From NCBI RefSeq assembly GCF_000247695.1, contig NW_004624784.1:15198263-15262262 (forward strand): 64,000 bases of DNA. The letters run 5' to 3'. Positions 11,131 through 23,074 of the stretch are shown piece after piece (within the stretch, counting starts at the first letter, position 1; each line of letters begins with the position of its first letter). Made by a program: the position numbers and the translations under genes. The notes beneath the pieces are model-generated. The model was given only the letters and a program-made list of their open reading frames with translations, searched no databases and was not told the DNA's origin. The DNA comes from Heterocephalus glaber. Its lineage: Eukaryota; Chordata; Mammalia; Rodentia; Bathyergidae.

Positions 11131-12419
11131 CAAATAAACTATGCAAAGCCCATAGCAGGTTGTGGGAATCCACAGTATTCCCCAGGTTTCCTGGGAAGCT
11201 GCAGGAGGAACTGGAAACCTGTGCTTCCTTTATCCACGGTGTAAAATCAAAAGTGGGTATGCTAGGATATACATCTAGCATGCAATCAGCAAACACATGA
11301 AGGAAAAATTGAAGGTTTAAATTTATCTTTAATTATACAAGAGATGTATAGTTATGTTTTAAAAAAATTCATGCAATACAAATAAAGCCTTGGGGTTCCC
11401 TTCTCCCCACCCCCTTCCCAACCCTTTCCTTGCGGTTCCTAGGGATTTGTTCAGGTCCTTACAGACAGCTGCTTATGCATTTTACATATACATACAAATA
11501 GAAATGTGAATTTTTAGTTGGATTTTTACATAAATGGTATGTGTGGTTTGCAGTTTGTTCTTTAAAAATACAACTTGAAGATACTGCCGTTTCACTCCCT
11601 ATGCAGCTACCTCACTTTAAATGCTGAAAATACTATTTTGTTACATATGTCTATATATTACATTTACATATACACATATATGTTTAATTATTTTCCTTTC
11701 TTGGACATTTGGGTAGCTTACATGTTTTTACTACTAGAAACACTATAACAAAGAACGTTGTCCTCCATGTTTTTTGGTAAACTTAAAGGAATATTTCTCT
11801 AAGGTAGATCTAAAGCAAAATTCTTGGTGGAAGGGTAATAGTGTATTAACTTGAACAAATACCCTTTGGCAATTTATACTCTCAACAGTGGATTAGGCTT
11901 TTCATTTCCATGCACCCCCTTAAACACTAATATTATCAATATTATAACTTTTGAAATATTTAAAAATAATTTTAAAAATATTTTATTTAAGTGTCTCTAA
12001 TTTTAGTAAGCATTTTTTCATATCCACTGCGAATTACTTGTTCATATTTTCCCATTCTTATGATTTTGTAGAAACTCTTTATATTTCCCAGAAATTAATT
12101 CATATCTTTATACATAGTTCATCTATTTCTCTCAGTCTATAAATTACCCTTTAACTTTGTTTATAGAATTGGGGGGGCAGTGATCAGGCATAAATAATTA
12201 ATTTTGACAGTCAATTTGTAAATTTTTTTCTTTTATGGATTTCTATTTTTGTGTGTCTTTCCTAAGGAGGTCTGCTCTACCCTAAGTTCATACGTATATT
12301 TTATGATGCTTTTCACTCTTATGCAGCCCTTTAGTCCACTTGAAATTTATTTTGGGTATGGCAGGAAGTACGCTCTAAGTTTTTGTTCTTGTTTTCCCAA
12401 ATAGCTTCCTCTGGTGGCC

Positions 12420-13119
12420 AGAACTGGTGGACCACCTTTTGTTTACTTCCCCCTTCTCTGGATTTCATTTTGACTTCCACCCCTCATCCCCATCTGCCCC
12501 CTGGGCTTCGGAGCTGGGTCTCCTTGCCTTATGGGCGATCCTGCGTACCTGGTCTAAATATCAGACATGGCATGACTTTGGTTGCAATAGTTAGTTCAGG
12601 GTCAGGGCAGGACCCAGTGAAAGGGTGGTTTACCAAATACACTTGGGAAAATCTCTTTACTTACTACTACAAGACAGTTGGGGTGGGGTGACCCTTTTCT
12701 TCCTTTGGACATTCTGCTTTGTGGAGCCAGATCCAGAAGCTGCAATGGCTTTTTTCTCACCTTGAGGGAAGCCAGCCTGAAGGTGAGGCCAACATAGAGA
12801 AGGTCACAGTATAAAGCAAATAGAGGAATGGATCCGGAGTCCTGGATTACAGTGACCTTGAAGCTTTGTTACCGTCTTATCTACCTCCATACTTCCTTAC
12901 ACTACATGAGTAATACATTTTCTTATTATTAAAGCCTGGCTGGGTCAAGTTCCCTGTTATAGACAGCAGTCAACAAAACTGATACAAAAAGCCCCCAATC
13001 CAGAGCAGTCTACAGGATGTCCCTCCTCTGAACCTTTATTAGAAATGCTATCATATACTCCTCTGAAAACATGCTCTGTTTCTTGCTGGTTTGTCCATTC
13101 TTAGGCTATCGTCTTACTG
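12420..13119. other. Unclassified insert within the L1 region
   Basis: This segment separates two stretches of the same reverse L1. It is not recognised as L1 or another family. Part could be diverged L1 and part an older insertion. Confidence 0.35.
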
Positions 13120-13198
13120 TTCTTTTCTTTTATTCCTCCTCCTCTTCCTTACTTTTTCCTCTTCTTTTTTCCTCTTCTTCCTTCTTCCTCTTCTTCTT
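13120..13198. repeat. CT-rich low-complexity tract
   Basis: Imperfect (CTTCCT)n / (TTC)n tract. It is the reverse complement of an A/G-rich SINE tail that has expanded, directly next to the ID fragment. Confidence 0.8.
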
Positions 13199-13283
13199 TT
13201 GGCAGTGTTAGAGGTCAAACCTAGAGCCTCACTCATACGAAGCAAGAGGTCTGCTGCAGAGCTTCAGCCCCAGCCCCACATCT
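13199..13283 (-). mobile_element. ID SINE, diverged, reverse
   Basis: GGCAGTGTTAGAGGTCAAACC then GCAGAGCTTCAGCCCCAGCC is the reverse complement of a diverged ID body. The T/C-rich tract to its left stands for the SINE tail. Confidence 0.6.
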
Positions 13284-13906
13284 CACTGCTTTAATGACTA
13301 TGGTTTATGTAATTATAATATATTTTATGCTGGTTGGGCAAATCCCTCTTCATCATACTCTATTTTCAATAATTGTCTGGCTATTCTTATTCCTTTCTAT
13401 TCTGGATGAATTTAAATTACATTTATCAAGTTCCATAAAATTCTGTTGGGATTTTGACAGGAGTTGCTTTGAATTTGGGGAGAATTGACATCTTTACAAT
13501 GTGAAGATTCCTCATCCAGAAACGTTAGATGTCTCACTATTTATTTAAATTGTATGATATTCAGTAGCATTTCACAGTATTTCCATGAGTCTTTTTCACA
13601 TCCTATTGGATTTATCCTTTGGGATCTTAGAGACATTTATTGTTATTTGTTTTTGTTTTTTAATTAGTGTGGTAGAGGGGAATTGTTGCTCTGATATTCT
13701 ACCACAGTATTGGAATCTTATTATCTAATAGTCTATTCTTTCAGTCTTCTACATTTCCTAGGTCGATGACCACATCATCAGAAAATAATATTTTTCTCTT
13801 TCATTCTTTCTTTTCTTCCCTTGAATCATGCTGGGCAAGAAGAGCTTTCCTATTTTGTTTCCAGGCAGAATGGAGCATGTTGTAAAGGTTTTTTGAAAAT
13901 TATGTA

Positions 13907-14255
13907 CAGTTGGCCCTCCACCTCCATGGGTTCCATATCTGTGGGTTTTGCATCCTTGAGCTTAACCAACTGAAGATCAAAAATATTTGGAAAAATAAAT
14001 TGCATCTGTACTGACCAGGTACACACTTTTCCTTGTCAGTATTCTCCAAACAATACAGTGTAACAACAATTTATATAGAATTTACATTGCATTGGATAAT
14101 ACAGCTAATCAAGAGATAATTAAGAATGCTGCAGGAAGTGTGTAGGTTCTAGGCAAATACTATGCCATTTTATATAAGGGACTTGAGCATCTGGAGGATT
14201 TAGTATCTGCAGGAGGTCCTGGATCCAAACCTCTGTGGGTACCAAGGGATGACTG
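13907..14255. mobile_element. MER2-like non-autonomous Tigger element inside L1
   Basis: Begins CAGTTGGCCCTCCACC and ends with the inverted repeat (other strand CAGTCATCCCTTGGTACCC). It is flanked by TA at 13905-13906 and 14256-14257. Internal blocks (AAATTGCATCTGTACTGACC, CCATTTTATATAAGGGACTT) match the well-known ~345 bp pogo/Tigger-derived family I know as MER2. Length 349 bp. L1 sequence continues on both sides, so the element landed in an existing L1. Confidence 0.8.
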
Positions 14256-14569
14256 TAATTAAGAAAACTTAATTTTCCTTCTTTCTTTGTTGATCCTTTT
14301 TTTCTTAGTAAGGAAAATATAGATTTTTTTTTTGTCAAATGCTCTTTTGGTGTGTAGTAAGACAACCACACAGAACTTTCCCTTAATATCCAGTGAACTA
14401 TATTAATCCATCCTATAATATTGAACCAATCTGTATGATTGGGGTAAACTCAAATTTGTCATGAGATACTGCCTTTTTATTGCATTGCTCAATTTGATAC
14501 ACTACTATTTTATTTTGCATTTGGCCAGCTACATTCAAAACGTGAGGTGTTTCTTTTTGATGCTTTTGT

Positions 14570-15660
14570 TTTTGCACTCTCCCCAGCTGGTTCTTCTACT
14601 TTCCTGGCTGTTGCTTTGCAAGCCCTTCTTCTGTCCCCTAACCTGGGACACTATGGGGCTTGGGTCCTGTCTTCAGTCTCTATGTCCACTCACAGGCGAT
14701 CTTCCCCAGACCACGGCTTTAATTCATCACCTGTATGCCGACAGGCAACCATTGCAACTCTGGAGCCCAGGCCTCGCCAGAGCACCAGGCCCAGATAACT
14801 GCCAATCTCAGCTACTGACCATGTGTATAACAGCGTTCCCAATTTCCTCTTTCAAGGCTGTTCCACCCACAGTCTTTCCCAACTCTGCAAGTATCAACAT
14901 CATCCTCTAGTTCCTCAGCTGAAAGCTTTTTAAGTTTGTAGTTCTAGGGTTAAGCCTAGAGCCTCTACATGCTAGGCAGCATTCTACCACTGAGCTACAT
15001 CCCCAGCCCTGGAATCAATCTTAACATCATTTTGTCTGCATTTCACATCCGATCCATAAAAAAAAACCACATCTGTATTTTTCTTTCTAATGCATAGCCT
15101 GTATCTGGCTACTCATGATGACTTTTGACTAGTTCACGCTGTCCTCTCTTATTTCAGTTGTTGCGGTCTAACATTGTCCCCGCTTCCACCCTCAGTTTCC
15201 TTCCATTTAATAACACAGGAGAGTGGTTCCCAACCTCTCCCTTGGTCACTCTTCTATCCATACTGACTTCCATGCTTCTTCTCAAACATGCCTGCTATGC
15301 TTCAGCCCCAGGACCTTTGCATGTGCAGTTTCCTTTCCTTGGCTCTACATGTCTCCCTTACTTCCTTTAGGCTTTCCTTCAATAGACTTCTTATGCTAAG
15401 ATTTTCCTTCACCAATCTATGTATAACTATAACCCTCACTTCTGACACTGTCCACAGGCTTTGCTCTACTTATTTTCCCTGAAGCCCTTGTCTTCATTTG
15501 TTTACTGTATATTCATTTGTTTACTCATTGCCTGTTTCCTCAACCAGAACATAAGATCTATGAAGGCAGAGACTTGTCTATTTTGCTTGCTGTTGTATTC
15601 TCAGCATCAAGATGAAGGACAGCATGTTGTAGGTTGTCTATAAGCAGGGGCTGAGTTAAA
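14570..15660 (+). mobile_element. LINE L2, 3' 1.1 kb, with nested ID
   Basis: Plus-sense L2 from the end of the former ORF2 to the 3' tail. Landmarks are CACGGCTTTAATTCATCACC (14713), ATTTCACATCCGATCCAT (15040-15057), CAGGACCTTTGCATGTGCAG (15309-15328) and GATCTATGAAGGCAGAGACTT (15555). An ID SINE at 14935-15012 is inserted in it. The reading frame is destroyed by stops and indels. Confidence 0.8.
14935..15012 (-). mobile_element. ID SINE, reverse, inside L2
   Basis: GCCTAGAGCCTCTACATGCTAGGCAGCATTCTACCACTGAGCTACATCCCCAGCC is reverse-complement ID (seen in order, 14953-15007). L2 sequence resumes at about 15009. Confidence 0.85.
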
Positions 15661-15719
15661 GGATGTTTTCCTTGCATTAATGGTTTGACCTTAATGCCAA
15701 AGAATCTCATGTGTGGAGA

Positions 15720-15772
15720 TAGAAAGAGAGAGACAGAGACAGAGACAGACAGAGAGAGACACAGAGAGAGAA
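15720..15772. repeat. GA/GACA-rich microsatellite
   Basis: Imperfect (AGAGAC)n and (AGAC)n run of about 50 bp. Confidence 0.9.
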
Positions 15773-17415
15773 TGTGTATTAGTATAATTTACATCTTTTT
15801 AAAAATATTTGTAATGAAAACAGAGATAGAAGTGTGCCCTGCCCTCCCCATCCAAACAGTGATGGTCAGGAGTCAGCTGACAGTTGAACTGGGCCAGAGT
15901 CTGTCCCCTGCGTAGACTGGCAGGACTCCCAGAGAATCAGGGGCTGGGAGCAGTCAGGAGCTGCAAGCTCCAATCATATGGGCTAAAAGACCCTACAACC
16001 TGCCTGCCCCCTCCCTGCCTTACTTTCTCTGAGATGAGCATTAGACAGAAGACATTAGTTAGAACACATGTGGAACACCTGGCTCTGTCATCAGCCGTTG
16101 GCTTGGAGCACTTGTAAAACTGGGTCATTCCTGTCTTGTGAGTGGTGGCCACCTGCTGTGTCCTCTCTGTCACTCTGCACATGCTCTGCCCCCACCCACA
16201 CCAGAGGCTTCCCCAGCTGGGTGGCATCAGTGAGCTTCCTTGCTCTCTGGCTCCTGGCAGGTTTAGGCTAGTGGGTGGCACCAGCAGGAGGCTGGAAAAC
16301 AGGAGAATTGGAAGTCTGGGGATTTATTTCCCTAACTCTTTCCCTGCAGGGTCCCCACAAGCTGCTCGTCCCTCACTCAAGGGCCACAGCTCCTCTCAGA
16401 TGCCCGCCCCAGCCAGCTGAGGTCTGCCTCCCAGTACCAAGAGTGGCTGCCTCTCTCCCCACCCTTACCCCAGGCCCTGCTGTCCCAGTCTTGAGGACAT
16501 GGGCTATCCTTGGCTGGTGTCCCTGAACCCTGCCCACCTTTGTACATAGTTCTAAACTCTCCTGAGTGTGGGGTTTCAGTGTGTCCTTGTGCTCCTGAGG
16601 TCCCTGACTGCCGCTATGGCTCTGAGGACTCAGTCAGAGTGCTTGTCTCAGTCCTTGGCACAGAGGACTCTTCAGATGTGACTTCCCCTTCTGCCCTTCC
16701 AGAACTGAAAAGGCTGTCCAAAGACACTCCATGGCAGGCGCCCCTTGGGGGCACAAGAGAGATGATAGTACTCAGGGACCGTGAGGAGGGCTGAGCATCT
16801 CTCTCCACACCTTGGCTCCTGAGCTGTGGCGGGGCTCAGAGCAGGAGGCACGTGGCCCGGGTGGGAGGGTCACTGAAAGAGCTTCCTCCAGACTGCTCCT
16901 CAGCTTCTCTGCCTTTTAGCACCTCTGGTCCCACTGGCCTCCCTGTGCCACAACCAGGCCAGACTCGGTGCTCCTGCCCCACTGGCAGCCGGCAGCCTGC
17001 CCTCCCTGGGCAGGCAGCGGGAGATAGGCCTGTCAGATCGAATCATGTCAGCACTCCAGCTGGAACTCCAGCCGGGCCAAGTGACCTTGTAGATTCTGAG
17101 GAGCAGTGGTGGCCCAGAAAGAGAGAAATAGGCTGGGTGAGTGGATACTGACTTCCTTGCTGCAAGGTCTTGGAACCAGGGCCCCACCTGTGCCATACAG
17201 GTGCTACTTGTGAACTGTCCCCTTACAATAGCTGTATCAGATTAGATTTCCAATGACCTTCTGATTCTACAGGCTACCAGGAATTCTTATGAAGGAAGGC
17301 AGGGTTTCTTCCTCAAGGAGGAGTCGGCCATGTTCTCTGATGAGTGGCCAAAAAGCCATAATTCACTTCTACCAAACACTTGGTTTTGCAAAAGCACAGT
17401 CTCTCTTGGCCTTCA
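15773..17415. other. GC-richer unclassified stretch
   Basis: Noticeably richer in C and G than its surroundings, with overlapping open frames on both strands (up to 114 codons). None has recognisable domains, and no CpG island or splice pattern is evident. No repeat family recognised. Confidence 0.35.
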
Positions 17416-17419
17416 CAGG

Positions 17420-17560
17420 CCCCACAAGGCAGCAGTAGTTAGCTATGTTTCCTACAAAGGCGGAAACAAAGCCTAAAGAAGCTTAAGTGAACTGCCCCAG
17501 GCAGGGCCACTGGCCGCTGGAGGGAAAGGTCTTGAAGCCAACTTGGCTGATGCTGTGATT
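17420..17560 (+). mobile_element. MIR SINE fragment
   Basis: Order TAGTTAGCTATGTTTCCTAC, AAAGGCGGAAACAAAGCC, TTAAGTGAACTGCCCCAGGC matches the MIR core and 3' half. Diverged. Confidence 0.5.
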
Positions 17561-17584
17561 CAGACTTTTGTCAGTGTGCTTCAC

Positions 17585-17690
17585 TATTTTTGTTTGTTTG
17601 CTTTACAGTTCTGGGGCTGGAAGCCAGGGCCTCTGCATGCTAGGCAAGCACTCAACCACTGAGCTACACCTCATTCCCTGGCAGGGTATT
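17585..17690 (-). mobile_element. ID SINE, reverse
   Basis: A T-rich start (TTTTTGTTTGTTTGCTTTAC), then GGGCCTCTGCATGCTAGGCAAGC and ACTCAACCACTGAGCTACACC, the reverse complement of ID. The B- and A-box regions are still readable. Confidence 0.85.
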
Positions 17691-18224
17691 TTAAATGATG
17701 TGATCAATCCTTTGTTTTTCTCCTCCTTCCTCCCTCATTGGCTGTAGGTAGCATGGAAAACAGCGTTAAGTCAAGATTTGAGTTTAATCTATCTAGGCCA
17801 ATTACTGAAAGAGGAGAGAGGAGGGCATGCAACAGATAGGGATCTGGGTACTTGAGGCCAAGGACCTGCTCCGGAGAGACTGGGATCACCCTAAAGAAAT
17901 CCTTTCCCAGGTCTTTGCCCCTGGCCCTTGGCAAGTCATATTTTCCTATCGCTTTGATTTCTTGGCTACAGAAGGCGTTTCAGCTAGAATTTGGGAGGAA
18001 CTTCTCTACTCCCCTTGAGAAACATGTTGGACAGTTTTCTTATCCTCCAAGGAAACCCCAGAGTAGGTCAGCTTGTTGTCTCTTGCCATTTTATTTGGGT
18101 TGAGTCTGTTCTACAACTTCTGTTTTTTGTTTTTTGCTTTTTCCTTGTTTTTTTATAGGTGCTCCATGTAGCACAGCCCCGAAACTAGGAGGTGGGGTTA
18201 AAGCCATGGTCAGGGGCGACGGTA

Positions 18225-18350
18225 ACATAATCTTGAAAAAGCTCCATCTGTCATCTCTAGCCTTTTACTGTTATAATAGCACTTACGGTCCCCACCAACT
18301 GCTGAGGAATCTGTCTGTGGTTTAATTAGCCTATAACTCCAGCCTCCCCC
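18225..18350. promoter_or_regulatory. Weak candidate regulatory block
   Basis: Repeat-free segment with TTATAATAGCACTTACGG (18272-18289) and GGTTTAATTAGCC (18319-18331), the latter a homeodomain-like TAATTA. Motifs alone are weak evidence. Confidence 0.2.
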
Positions 18351-18569
18351 ACCATGCAAGAAAGCAATAAACAGCTTCCATCCTCTTACTGGGGCTGACC
18401 AATCACAGCATGGGGAGCCACCTGAGGCCTGAGGCCAATGAGGTCTTTGAGGACGAATGAAGGACTCAGGGACCTGCAGTGAGGACTCTTGACTCATGCC
18501 TCCTTTCTTGCTTGGGCCTTCATGGGAGACTCTTAAAGGAAAAATAACAACACTGAAGATGGAGTAACA

Positions 18570-18870
18570 TAATCCCGCATATTTGTAAAGAGTTTCCCAT
18601 TTGCCAGCTTTCTAAGACACGGTCTCAGTAGGTACCACTGTGAACCTCAGTTTCTTCTTCTGTGAAAGAAGTCCATTGGGCTCAGTGATTCCTGAGACCT
18701 CTTCTTCACCTGGACCTTCTGTGGCTTCTACAATCCTAACCAAATCCTGGTGATGTGATGATACCTGGACCTGGTGTCATCAGCCTCATTTTATAGCTGA
18801 GAATTCTGAGTAACATAGACGAGAAGAGATTTGCTGCAGATCCCCAAGAGTCCAGCCAGAGCCATGTCTA
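18570..18870 (+). mobile_element. MIR SINE fragments
   Basis: Two MIR-like pieces: TTTGTAAAGAGTTTCCCATTTG with CCTCAGTTTCTTCTTCTGTG (18580-18665), and CCTCATTTTATAGCTGAGAATTC onward (18784-18870). They may be parts of one or two copies. Confidence 0.5.
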
Positions 18871-19109
18871 GAATCTGGTGAGGTGGAAGGAAAAAGGAGA
18901 TGGACACCACCATCCAACTTCTTCAGGAGACGGGAGGCTAGAGGATAGGGTCCAATGGTCTTGTAGCTGATATTTTGCAGGGAGGTCTGCACTATTGTGC
19001 TACAAGAGGCCAGGACTAGGGAGTTTCCCAGGGATGTTGCAGTATCTGGTCCCCAGATGTGCAGACCAGGAATGTGTGCCTGAGACTCTCCACCTGCATG
19101 TCCACTCTA

Positions 19110-19200
19110 TGGTTGGGCTCTATCAGCCCCACTCCCTAAATGGTGCTTGGCATATGGGAGGTGCTCAAATATAGCCTGTCACTCAATGCATGAGTAATAA
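19110..19200 (+). mobile_element. L2/MIR 3' end fragment
   Basis: GGTGCTTGGCATATGGGAGGTGCTCAAATAT resembles the shared L2/MIR 3' terminus (19141-19171). Confidence 0.45.
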
Positions 19201-20860
19201 TTTCTGCCCCTGGAACTCCAGGGTCCCCATCTGCCTCCCTACCCTCCCTCAGGGCCTCCCTGGAGCAATGCAGGACTACCTTGTTCTGAGATACAGAGAA
19301 AATCCTTCTCCACAGGGCACCCACCTGAATCTGGATGCATCTGAGCGCCCTGACTTCTTACCCTTCCCTCACTCCCCAGCCCCCTCTGTGTGTGATGAAT
19401 GTTCTGCCACCGAGGGAGGGTTCGATCTGGATTTCCAATCTCCTCTGGATGCTCCACCACCAAAATACAATACACAATTATGGGGACACAATACATCAGT
19501 GATCACTGAGGGAAGGAAGCCTATTTGGAGGGTGAGACCAGCGCTGATGTCTAAACCTATGACAATAGTCAGCCCAGGTCCTCCAATCCCCAGGCAGGAA
19601 GCAAGCAGTCCCCAACACCTGTGAATAACAGCCCAGCATTCCTTTTCACGCCCACTCTCCTTTCCTTCCTCTCTGGTACAGGTGCCACCTTTTGTCCCCT
19701 GCTGTCCCCCTTCCCACTAGCCTATCTGTAGCCACTCAGGGATGAAGCTACTCAGCTACCTCTCTGTGATACCTTCAAAATCAAGCACAAGGCCCTTTTG
19801 CTTTCACAGGATTGTCTGTTGGCTGTCTAGGGAGCAGCGTGCCACAACAGTCGTCACTAAACAAGAGACGATGGTGCAGCTCCCACCTGCACCCGAGAGT
19901 CACAATCCCTGGCCCTCACTGCTTACCTCCCTTCATGTGGTCGCAAGGCCTCCACTACTGCCATTGGCTTCTCTTTTGCTCATGACACCAAAAAGCCTGA
20001 CAATACAGTTGGGTCAGCACAGGAAATAAACACAACCCACCTGTCTCCAGATACTGGCCAGCTTCAGGATGGCTGCTTGCCTAGGTGGCATTGGTCTCAG
20101 ATCACTCTAGCCAAAAAAGTCATTCCCCCAACACCCCCTTCTCTCCAGAGCTGTGGAACATGAGTTTCATGATTGGGATCTGCAAACTCGTGAAATTATG
20201 TGATGACTAGGTTGTGTCTGTCTATACTTTATCTGGAGTTTTTATAGTTTTCGTTGGTTTCTTAAAGTCCCCCCCCCCACCAGTTGCATAGGCCCCCAGG
20301 GGTAGGGATAAAGTAGGATGGGCATAGAGGTTGAGTTGTTTAAATGGTGAGGTGGTGTTTTGAAGTTTATCTTTTGGCCTTATGCCTTGACTCACATTTT
20401 CTTAGCATGTGGATGGGTCTTCTCTTCTGGTTTTCTGAGTAGGCTGACCATTTGCACCCAAACAGATTTCTCACATAAGCACCCATGGAATTAGCCCACC
20501 CAGACCACAGCATACACTTAGGGTGCAGTTCAGCCTGGGAACAACCCACAGGGCAGGGGCCAAATATCATCAAAACAGAGTCCCGGTAACCCCGCCCCAG
20601 CTACCTGGTGAGGACCCCAAGCAAGTTGGCTTATTGGATTGTGATAGGGCCTCCAATCTCTGAATATTCCAGACAGCTCTGAACTTCCTTGTCTCACTGC
20701 ACAGACAAGTTTAGAGACCAAGAAGCGTGCAAGAGGTAGTTGACAAGCACTACAGCTCTACAGTCTGCTGAGGCTGTGTGATCTTTCTTGAATCACCTCA
20801 TCTAATTGGCTAATTATGCCCATTTTACTTTCTCTCTTCCTCTCTTACTTCCCCTTCCTC
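19201..20860. other. Unclassified non-coding stretch
   Basis: No repeat family recognised apart from a 10 bp C-run at 20269-20278. The 144-codon open frame at 19190-19624 resembles no known protein. Confidence 0.35.
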
Positions 20861-20865
20861 CTCAC

Positions 20866-21145
20866 AATGTGGTACTTCAGAAACTCCCTCGAAGGAATTT
20901 CAAGGAGCCGGCTGGGTCTCTGTGGAATACATCGCATTATCTCATTACGATCTCGCCTGGTGATCGGATTCCGTTAGCTGACTCTCTTTATTAGCAGGCA
21001 AAGGCAAACTTATGAAATACCTTTAAACCTGGATTTCCTTAACAATATATCATTGGGGAACTGACAGCTCTCGCTCGCTTCCCTCTGCCAGAGAGAATTA
21101 AGATTGTTTCTAATTTAATCTCTCTTCCGCATTGGAGGCGGATAT
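20866..21145. promoter_or_regulatory. Best candidate conserved regulatory element (CpG-retaining, repeat-free)
   Basis: Roughly 11 CpG dinucleotides lie in about 270 bp of only moderate GC content, far above the surrounding depleted level. Motif-like sites cluster here: CATTATCTCATTACGATC (20934-20951), AACAATATATCATTGG (21040-21055; SOX-like AACAAT) and AAGATTGTTTCTAATTTAATC (21098-21118; homeodomain-like TAATTTAATC). No repeat signature and no open frame with protein character. This texture suggests strong constraint, but that is inference. Confidence 0.4.
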
Positions 21146-21149
21146 TTGT

Positions 21150-22355
21150 GTTTCAGCAGCAAACTTGTATTACAGGCTCTGGAGGAGGAGGCTCTGGGTC
21201 ATCCCAGAGCAGCTCTGATGGGTGTCCTATGAGCCTGTGTGCAGATGGGGCTGGCCCTGGCTTCAGGGAGCCTGGCCAGAGGCCCCAGAAGCTGCCCTTG
21301 ATGGAGCTGAGGCCCTGTAGTCCTGTTGGGAAAGATAAGAGGGCAGAGGCACGAAGCATTGTCTTTGTAGTGTCAGCACAAGGGTCTTAGGGGAGATGGC
21401 CAAAGCTGTCACAGACACTGCCCACTATAGCATCATCTGGCTCCTTGGTCCTCTGTCCTTCTAGAGGTCAGAATCACCAGCCTGCTTCTTGACAGGCCCC
21501 GGCAGTGCTATGCCCAGACTGTGTATGCACCATGTGGTGTGGTACATACTGCTGGTACCTGCCCAGATCCTCTTGCAGGATGGGTGCACCCATCTCCCAG
21601 CTGCTGTGAGGATTGGCTGTCTCAGCTCCTTGGAGAATTACCCTCAGCCCAATGGAAGCCAGTTGACCCCCCAAGGCTAACCTTACCCCTCCCTAATCCC
21701 TTTGCCAATGACTGACTGTTAGAAAGGTATGGAAGACCAGCTCCCTTGCCTCAAGGTGGGGCTGGCTTTGTGGCTTAAACTGAGCTCCTGAATTCCCAGT
21801 GTGACCAGGCTAAAGCCACATCCCTCCCATATCCTTGTTGTATTCCCTCTTGCTGATAATACTTTCCTAAGGCTTGCTTTCGATCTCTGCTTCTAAGGCA
21901 TGATTGCAACTGAGCTGATCGTGTTCCTGAGCTCTGCTTGCCTCTTTTCTGCAGCAGACTGTGCATGGACTCACTATACACACAGTCAAGGCTGTGGTCG
22001 GTCCCCTGAGGTCAGCCCTCGAACAGTAGCATGCCCCCACCCAGGCATGTCCTGAGCTCTCACCCCATTGAAAGGTTCAGCTGAGAGTGCCCGCCTGGCA
22101 ATGGCTGCCTGGGACCCTGCCCCCTTGCTCAAGGAGCACTCGAGCTACTCTCTGAGACTGCTGTGAACCATGGCCTCTTGGAGCTGCACAGCCCCAGCCA
22201 AAGTCATGGAGCCTGGCGGGAGCATGCCCTGCCAAGCACATCACATCCCCTCCAGGCATCTGCACACAGATTCAGGAGGCTGCAGAGGAGAGGGGGGAAG
22301 AACTGTTTTGGAAAATCCTATTATCTACCAGGCCCCCTTTGATAGCCCATGCATG
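21150..22355. other. Unclassified non-coding stretch
   Basis: GC-moderate unique sequence with no repeat family or gene recognised. Confidence 0.35.
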
Positions 22356-22359
22356 AAAC

Positions 22360-22690
22360 CAATTTACAAAGTGTGAGTCAAAAGCCTCGGAGGACCGCCT
22401 GTTCTCCCGGGAGCCCAGCAATCACCCTGCCCACAGGCCTCCGCAGACTGAATGCCATTCTGCCCTCTGTCCTCAGAACAGCTCTGCTCTGGAGCTGTCA
22501 CTCAGTGCCCTGGGCTGACCAGCCCTCTTGCTTTGGCGGATGTCGGGAGAATTTATTACAGTGAGAGAAGAGAAACACTTGGAATTGAGCATGATTATTT
22601 TCCCATCTCAATTTTGCTGACGGCTTGAGCAAGCCCAAGTGAGACCCTTTGGGCAGCAGGGGTTTTCCGAAGTCATATTTTCTGTCCATC
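22360..22690. promoter_or_regulatory. Candidate regulatory block
   Basis: Repeat-free, with a higher CpG count than its neighbours (CCTCGGAGGACCGCC, CTCCCGGGAG, GGCGGATGTCGGGAG, TTTTCCGAAGTC). An AT-rich homeodomain/MEF2-like patch GAGCATGATTATTTTCCC lies near 22587. It is directly followed by a MIR. Conservation untested. Confidence 0.25.
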
Positions 22691-22694
22691 TTCT

Positions 22695-22885
22695 GTCACT
22701 GGGTTCAGGCAATGGCACAGACCCTGGGACAGTGCTTGTAATTGGGGCAAGGCTCTTAACCTCTCAGAGCCTTGGCTTTCTTCTTCATAAAAGGAAAATA
22801 CCCATCGGAGCTGATGCAAGGACTAAATGAGATAATGCATGCGAAAGTGCTTTAGCACATAGTGGGCACTCAAATAAATGATCTT
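22695..22885 (+). mobile_element. MIR SINE
   Basis: Clear MIR 3' half: GGGCAAGGCTCTTAACCTCTC (22745), CTAAATGAGATAATGCATGCG (22823), then TTTAGCACATAGTGGGCACTC (22851) and AATAAATG. Confidence 0.85.
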
Positions 22886-23074
22886 TATTTTTCACCACAC
22901 CCATGGTAGGACTCGCAAGCATCCAGGGTAGAAGCTACTGGTTATCTTTGTAGAATATTCTGATGTATCTTACCTGTGTGACAGTCAGAAATTCTTTTAT
23001 TTAGTGGGAGTTCCTCTTTCTGAAAGAGAGTTTATTAATTTAGTCTCAACAGAGACCACTGCTAGTAGTCAACA

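Larger units (their letters stand above)
11310..14540 (-). mobile_element. Old L1 (L1M-type) 3' region, reverse, multiply interrupted
   Basis: The minus strand follows an old mammalian L1 3' region. Recognisable blocks are CTTGGACATTTGGGTAGCTT (11700), TACCCTTTGGCAATTTATACTC (11859), a CTTGAAATTTATTTTGGGTATGG block (12339) and CTGTTGGGATTTTGACAGG (13443-13461). Further blocks are GGGGAGAATTGACATCTTTAC (13478) and TTTGTCAAATGCTCTTTTGG (14331-14350), the last within the former ORF2 C-terminal part. It is broken by unclassified sequence and an ID SINE at 12420-13290 and by a MER2-like element at 13907-14255. No intact frame. Confidence 0.75.

Noticed and set aside
15773..17415. GC-rich stretch as a CpG island or promoter
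   Set aside because: CpGs are sparse despite the GC content, and no first-exon pattern is visible.
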